Assembly (NCBI GenBank): GCA_024404395.1
Contig: JAKSPZ010000075.1
Span: 1 to 5,807, forward strand
Origin: Clostridia bacterium
GTDB taxonomy: Bacteria > Bacillota > Clostridia > Christensenellales > Aristaeellaceae
Length of the DNA stretch: 5,807 nt
Reading direction: 5' to 3'
A program made the translations under genes and the position numbers. Positions 1-5,807 of this stretch are shown here, in pieces. The notes beneath the pieces are model-generated. The model worked only from the letters and a program-made list of their open reading frames with translations, did not search any database and was not told where the DNA came from. Numbering within the stretch: position 1 is the first letter of the stretch; every line of letters starts with the position of its first letter.

Positions 1-586
1 CTTCGGTCGTCTCGGGGACTTCGGTGGTCTCGGCGGGAACCTCGGTAGCGGCGGGGGCGACGCGGGTGATGCCCAGGATGTCTTCCACCGTCAAGCCGCG
101 GGTCGGCTCAGGGGTGGGCGTTGCCGTAGGAGCGGGGGTAGGCGTCGCAGTGGGCACGGGCGTAGGCGTAGCCGTCGGCACGGGCGTGGGGGTAGGCGTA
201 GGCGTCGGCGTAGGTGTGGGGGTAGGCGTCGGAGCAGGCGTGGGGGTAGGCGTTGCCGTAGGTGTAGGAGTCGGCGTTGCGGTAGGAGTCGCGGTCGGCG
301 TAGCCGTGGGTTCTGCGGTGGGCGTTGCCGTAGGCGTAGCCGTGGGTTCTGCGGTAGGCTCTGCAGTGGGAACTTCCGTCGGCATTTCGGTCACGATGGC
401 GGTGGGCGCCACGGTGGCAATGGCCTGCTGCTTCTCCAGCCAGGCTTCGGAATTATGGGACATCATGGCGACGCCGCCGACCATCATTGCGCAGGACAGA
501 ACGCCTACGGCAAACCAGTAGCGGGGGGGAACGTCACCAAGCTTGCGGCTCTTATTGCGGGTCTTTTTGTTGCGTTTACGGCTCAT
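1..586 (-). CDS. Membrane-anchored protein with long Pro/Thr-rich linker (partial, C-terminus off window)
   Basis: The frame is open from an ATG at 586 to the left edge, giving 195 codons without a stop, so the protein is truncated by the window. Residues 1-22 are strongly basic ([15 protein letters not shown]...). Residues about 23-42 ([20 protein letters not shown]) form one hydrophobic segment, followed by a short polar stretch. Residues about 61-163 are an almost pure Pro/Thr/Ala linker rich in TPTP, TATP and AEPT units, and a more ordinary sequence ([10 protein letters not shown]) begins near 164. This architecture (basic cytoplasmic tail, transmembrane anchor, extended extracellular stalk) implies a domain displayed outside the membrane or across the wall. 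What that domain is cannot be told, and I do not recognise a family. It is the last visible gene of the operon with the DHHW protein and YfhO, and has a GGAG ribosome binding site 9 nt before the start. The PT stalk could be O-glycosylated (inference). Confidence 0.8.
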   Translation of the reverse strand, partial: MSRKRNKKTRNKSRKLGDVPPRYWFAVGVLSCAMMVGGVAMMSHNSEAWLEKQQAIATVAPTAIVTEMPTEVPTAEPTAEPTATPTATPTAEPTATPTATPTATPTPTPTATPTPTPAPTPTPTPTPTPTPTPTPVPTATPTPVPTATPTPAPTATPTPEPTRGLTVEDILGITRVAPAATEVPAETTEVPETTE

Positions 587-3500
587 GGTTTTTATCTCCG
601 TTTTCTCAGTTCAGGGTGTATCGATGATCTTCCATCAGCTGACGGCTGAAGGAGATGATGACGGCGTCGGGATTGTACTCTGCCACATAGTCCATCATGG
701 GCTTGTCGGCGCGGCGGGGATCCACCATGACCACGCGGCGGCAGAGCAGGGACAGGAAGTTGCCCACGGGGGCGGTGTAGGAATCGCGGAAGATGAGGAC
801 GGTGCAATCGGCGCAATCCTCACTGTGATTATCGATGACTTCCAGCTTTTCGATCAGTCCGCAGGCGGAGTAGGCTACTACGTTCTCACCCTTCGCCGCA
901 GGCTCCAGCGTGCCGCGGCGGATGATGGCGGCGTCGTAGTCGCCCTCCGCAGACTCCTCGATGTCAAATTTGACGTTGGTGTATCGGGACAGGGAGGTCT
1001 CGAAGTTGGGAATGTAGAGGTCGATATCGTCCAGTCCGCTGATGCCCTTGCCCAGCGCCTGACCGTACTCGCCCAGGAACAGCTGCGGATGGGACTCAAC
1101 GGTGAAGTTCTCCACGGCCAGCAGGTCGCTGTCCAGCCCCAGATCCGCCACTTCGTTCAGCGTTTCGGCGTAACGGCGGGCGACCAGCAGGGCGGCCAGA
1201 TTGGTCCAGTGCATGTCGGTGCTGAGGAAGATATCGTCCACGGAATAGTCGTAATCGGCGAAGAAGGTGCGGCTGTCCAAAGTGCGGATGCCGCTTTCGC
1301 CAACGATTCCGAGCACTTCCTCGGCGAGAACGTCGCCCGTATCGATGGCATCGACGCCCTCGGGGAAGGCGGAACCGCCGTCATAGATCTGCGGGGTGAC
1401 GAAGCTGAAGAACTTGGGGGTGTCGCCCAGCGCCTCGATGAGGGCATTGACCTCCTCTGCCTCGGCGGCGAGGGTGGTGCGGGTGGTGAGGGCGGCGATC
1501 TGTCCGTCGGGGAAGATGTACATATCTTCGGAACCCGCGCTGATGATGTCCTTGCCCAGCATCCGCTGATAGGCGGCGTTCAGGTCGCCCAGTTCGCTCT
1601 TGAAGAGGATGCTGTCGCCCAGCGCGGTCTGCAGACTGTTGATGCGGGCGGTGGTCATCTCGAAGAAGCCGGGATTGACCTTGTTGGTCAGATAGGTGAT
1701 CGCGCGGCTGAAGCCGATCGACAGACGGATGTTCTCGGTATTCGTGAGCAGACCGTAGAGCCCGAAGGACACCAGCGCCGCGAGGAAGACGACGGTCAGC
1801 AGTATGGCGATGATCTTTTGCACACGGTTATTTTCCATTGCAGGTGACCTTTCTCCGATTACGGAACTTAAGCGTGATCAGCAGGGCGAGGGACAACAGG
1901 GAGATGAGTTCGCCCGCCGCCAGCATGGGGGTACGATAGGTCAGTTCCACGGTGTGGACGCCCTTTTCCACGGGAACGGCGATCAGCGCGTCGGCCTGAG
2001 CGACGGTCTCGGTCTTCTTGCCGTCCACCTTGACCGTCCAGCCCTTGGAAACGGGGACGGACAGCACCAGCGCGCCGTCGGTGGCGGCGTCTATGGTGCC
2101 GCTGACGCGATTGACGCCCACCTTCACATCCGTCATGCCGTTCTCGCGCAGGCGGTCGGTGTGATCGGTGAAGGTCGCCATGGGCTGAGCGTAGATGCGG
2201 ATGTCGCCGATGGTATAAGTGCCGGGCAGGGGGAAGCGGATGACGATCTCATCCCGCGCTTCCTCGCACGTGCCGAGGCAGTAATAGCACACCTCACGGT
2301 CCTTCAGATAGGAGGGCAGGGACGGCGGGACCATCAGCGGATAGTTCACGTCCTCGCCGCAGGTGATCTCGGTGATCTGGTCCACGGTGATGCTGCCGTC
2401 GTGACAGGCGAAGTCTGCGATGGCGATGTAAATCTCGCTGTCGGCGGGAATGTCGGCGTGAATGCGGACAGCGGCGCCCGCCTCGGCGCAGATCACGGAA
2501 CCGTCGCCCGAGAGCCCGTCTCTTTCTGTTGAGACGATGGGAACCTCGGAAAGGTTGCGTTCAAGATCGACTTCCGGCAGATCGACGTCGTCGGAGACGA
2601 TGCACTGCAGCAGCGCCCACTGCCTTTCAAGGGGCGACAGGGCATCGAAGTCCGAAACGGACAGGCGATGTGTCATCAGGTAGCCCATGGGCACCGTGTT
2701 TTCGTTGACATAGACGCCGTCACCGTTCTCGGTGAAGCCGTAGGGCACCGTGCCTTCCGTCACCGCGTAGCGATCGACGGAGAAGACAGCTTCCAGCGCG
2801 GCGCGTCCGTCCAGACCCGCGATGGCGTTGGCATGGAGGGCGGAAGGGCTTTCCACGCGGCGAAGCAGCTGATAGACGCTGCCCGAGAAGATGCTGTCGT
2901 AGATGGTGGTGGCGGGGATATCCGTCAACGCGCTGCCGTTCAGGGTGATGCTCGTGGTGTGGAGGTTGGTGTCCGTGCGGGCAAAGCCTTCGGTGGGCTC
3001 AAGACCCGCGTAAGGATTTTCCTCAAAGCGGTGGGCGGATTCGCCGATCTCGGTCATGACGGGATATCGGGTGGAGATGAAGTTGGCGTTGCAGCAGACC
3101 ACCTGCAGAGCGATGACCGCGACCAGCAGGATCGTGCCGACACGCCTGTTCTTCCGCATCAGTCCGACGGCGACGGCGGCGATGACCACGGCACCGACGG
3201 CAACGTAGGCCGAGCGGCGCACGGCGGCGGTGGTGTGCAGGGTCACATAGAGCAGATAAACGATGAACAGAACGGAAAGGACGAGCTGCAGGACATAGCC
3301 CTTCTTGGGCACCTCCTTCAGCAGCGGCAATCCCTTGACGGTGAGCACCGCGACCAGCAGCGACGCGGCGTAGACCCAGCGGTAGACCTCGTAGCTGAAG
3401 AAGTTGAAGAACCAGCTGACCCCGGGGATGACGATCATCATCAGCCCGACGATCATGAACACGCGGTCCCGCTTCTTCATCCACAGCGCCGCCATGGACA

Positions 3501-5807
3501 ACAGCCCGACCACGGTGACGAAGGGCACGGCGCCCATCCTGAAGGTGGTGGTCATGGCCAGCGGCAGGCGCAGGTAGTTGTGCAGGGGATAAGTGAGGCG
3601 GAAAGCGCTCAGGTTGACGGAGCCCGCGGCGCGCGTACTGGCGAGGAAGCCGTAGGTGGCGGGCAGGAAGATGACGGCGGCCAGTCCCAATCCCAGCGCA
3701 TAGCGGGCAAGGGCGCGGCAGGCGGTCTGTCCCAGTGCCTTGAAGCCGTCCGCGGTACAGGTGCGGATGAGGGCATAGATCAGCAGCAGGACGGAATTGT
3801 AGAAGGCGAAGTAGAAGCCGTTGATCGCGCTGAGCATGACGGCCACGGAAAGGGCAAAGGAGGACTTGTCCGTCCGCAGCTTTTCGAATCCGTAGAGGAT
3901 CAGCGGCAGATGCATGAAGGGCGGTGCAAAGATGGACTGTTCCAGTACCGCCAGCGTCAGCATCTCGAAGGAGAAGGCGTAGATCAGCGCCGCGCCGATC
4001 CGCTGTCGGTCGTTCATGTCGTAACAGCCCGTCAGCAGCAGCGTCGCCGCGCCCGCCAGCCAGATGCGGATCACCATGGCAAGGGTAAACGCGAACTCGG
4101 CATTGGAGATGGGGAAGAGGGCCATCACCAGGGACACGGGATCGCCCAGTCCGTAGTAGTTCAGGGAGACGATCAGGTCTTCACCGAAGCCCAGGGAGAA
4201 GTCGAACAGGCGGATGCCTTCGCCGCGAAACACGCCGCAGATGCTCTCGCGGATCCACTGTCCCAGATAGGCAGCGAAGGGGAAATGCTGCATGGCGCCG
4301 TCCACGTTCCAGATGGGCAGTCGTCCCAGACGGAACAGCAGTCCGTAGCACAGCGCAAAGGCGGGCAGGAACAACAGGGAATATTTCAGCAATCGCCGTC
4401 CGCGCATCCCGTTCACTCCTTTCAAAAGGGCATAATTATCCAACTAATATTGTACTCAATGGATTGTTAAAAGTCAACCGATGATTGTTCTTGACAACCC
4501 TTCGCCCGTTGTACTATCATAGGAAACGAAATTGAAGGAGCGATGGAACATGAATACACAGCCGCGCATTGTGGATCTTCTGGAGAACGACCGTTTTGAC
4601 GGTTACTTGATGGTGAAGAGTGCCGCCGTAAAGCAGGATAAGAACGGACGCGATTATCTCACCATGACCCTGGGCGACATCTCCGGCGAGATCGATGCAA
4701 AGGTCTGGAATTTCGATTTGGATACCCCCAAGCCCGGCGACGTGCTCAGCATCTGCGGAACCTACATCGAGTACAACGTACGCCCCCAGCTGAAGGTCAA
4801 TCTCCTCAGCCCCGCCGAGCCGGATTATGACTGCATGGAGCTGCTGGTCCCCTGCGCGCCCCTGTCCCCGGAAGTGATGCTGGACTACATCTGGAGCGTG
4901 GTCACCGATTTCAACAACGCCGACCTGAACAATCTGGTCAGCACCCGTCTGGAGGAGTGCAAGGACAAGCTGCCCTACTATCCCGCGGCGAAGAACCTGC
5001 ACCACGCCGAGCGTTCGGGTCTGCTCCACCATATGTACGACATGCTCCGCACCGCCGAGGGCATCTGCAGCGTCTACACCTATCTGGACCGCGACCTGCT
5101 CAACGCGGGCATCATCCTCCACGACCTCTGCAAGATCGAGGAGATGGACGCGGACGAATTCGGCAACGTCTCCGGCTACACCGCCACGGGCAACCTGCTG
5201 GGTCATCTGGTGAAGGGCGTCATGGAGCTCGACCGCATCGGCCGCGAGACGAAGGTGGACCCGGAGCTGCTGATGGTGCTGGAGCACATGATCCTCGCCC
5301 ATCACGACCGCCCCGAGTACGGCTCCCCCAAGCCCCCCATGTTCCCCGAGGCGGAGGTGCTCCATACGCTGGACATGATGGACGCCCGCCTCTATGAGAT
5401 GAAGCGCGCGCTGGACAGCATCAAGCCCGGTCAGTTCACCGACAGAATGTGGAGCATGGACGAGCGTCGCCTCTATAAAAGAAGCGAAAATTAACCTCGG
5501 TTTAAAGTATTCGCTTGTATCGAAAGAGATACATGTGATATAATACAAACAGAAAAGACGGATCGATAGAGGCGCGGAACTCATCAGTAAGCCTGCCAAG
5601 CCGGACGAAAGGCTGTGCGGCAGGTCGAAAGGGCGCTCCGCCGAAACATTTTCGGATTCGGTAGCCGAAGGTGTTGGGCAGCGGCAAAACATGTCGTTGA
5701 CTGTCACAGAGCCATCTGTGGGGCGCTATCTCTGGATTGCTTTGCTTATCGCGAGGCGGTCGGAGTGGTACTTCGACCGCCTTTTTAATACAAATTGGAG
5801 GAAATTA

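Overview
The window looks like a chromosomal piece of a GC-rich member of the Bacillota, most likely an uncultured gut-type Clostridia. This is inferred from strong AAGGAG-type ribosome binding sites, a YhaM-family exoribonuclease, an L-box (lysine) riboswitch with an intrinsic terminator, and a YfhO-family envelope protein, all in GC-rich coding sequence with AT-rich intergenic DNA. No phage, transposon, CRISPR, tRNA or rRNA signal was seen.

Layout. Positions 1-4407 hold a three-gene, tightly packed minus-strand operon read right to left. It starts with a YfhO-family polytopic membrane protein (4407-1828). This overlaps by 11 bp a membrane-anchored SGNH/DHHW (AlgX/AlgJ-like) protein (1838-606). 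After 19 bp follows a single-pass membrane protein with a proline/threonine-rich linker of about 100 residues (586 to beyond position 1), whose C-terminal domain lies outside the window. A good sigma-A promoter (TTGACT-17-TACAAT) sits just upstream of the YfhO gene. All three products act at or outside the membrane, which suggests modification of a cell-surface glycopolymer. The exact substrate cannot be read from the sequence.

Positions 4408-4549 are a divergent intergenic region with back-to-back promoters and an imperfect 21-bp-period tandem repeat covering both -35 boxes. Rightward from it runs yhaM (4550-5494), a 314-residue OB-fold plus HD-domain 3'-5' exoribonuclease.

Positions 5495-5807 contain no protein gene. 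They hold an extended -10 promoter, a complete lysine riboswitch aptamer (P1-P5 traceable base by base), a strong intrinsic terminator and a ribosome binding site that ends the window. The regulated gene starts at or just past the right edge; a lysine biosynthesis or transport gene is expected but not seen. For both yfhO and yhaM the longest open frame begins at an upstream TTG, but the Shine-Dalgarno placement points to internal ATG starts, which are used here.

The main items worth a second look are the YfhO / DHHW-protein / PT-linker operon, which has no MBOAT acyltransferase in view, the tandem repeat between the divergent promoters, and the regulatory architecture of the lysine leader. 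I found no clear evidence of a wholly new type of system.
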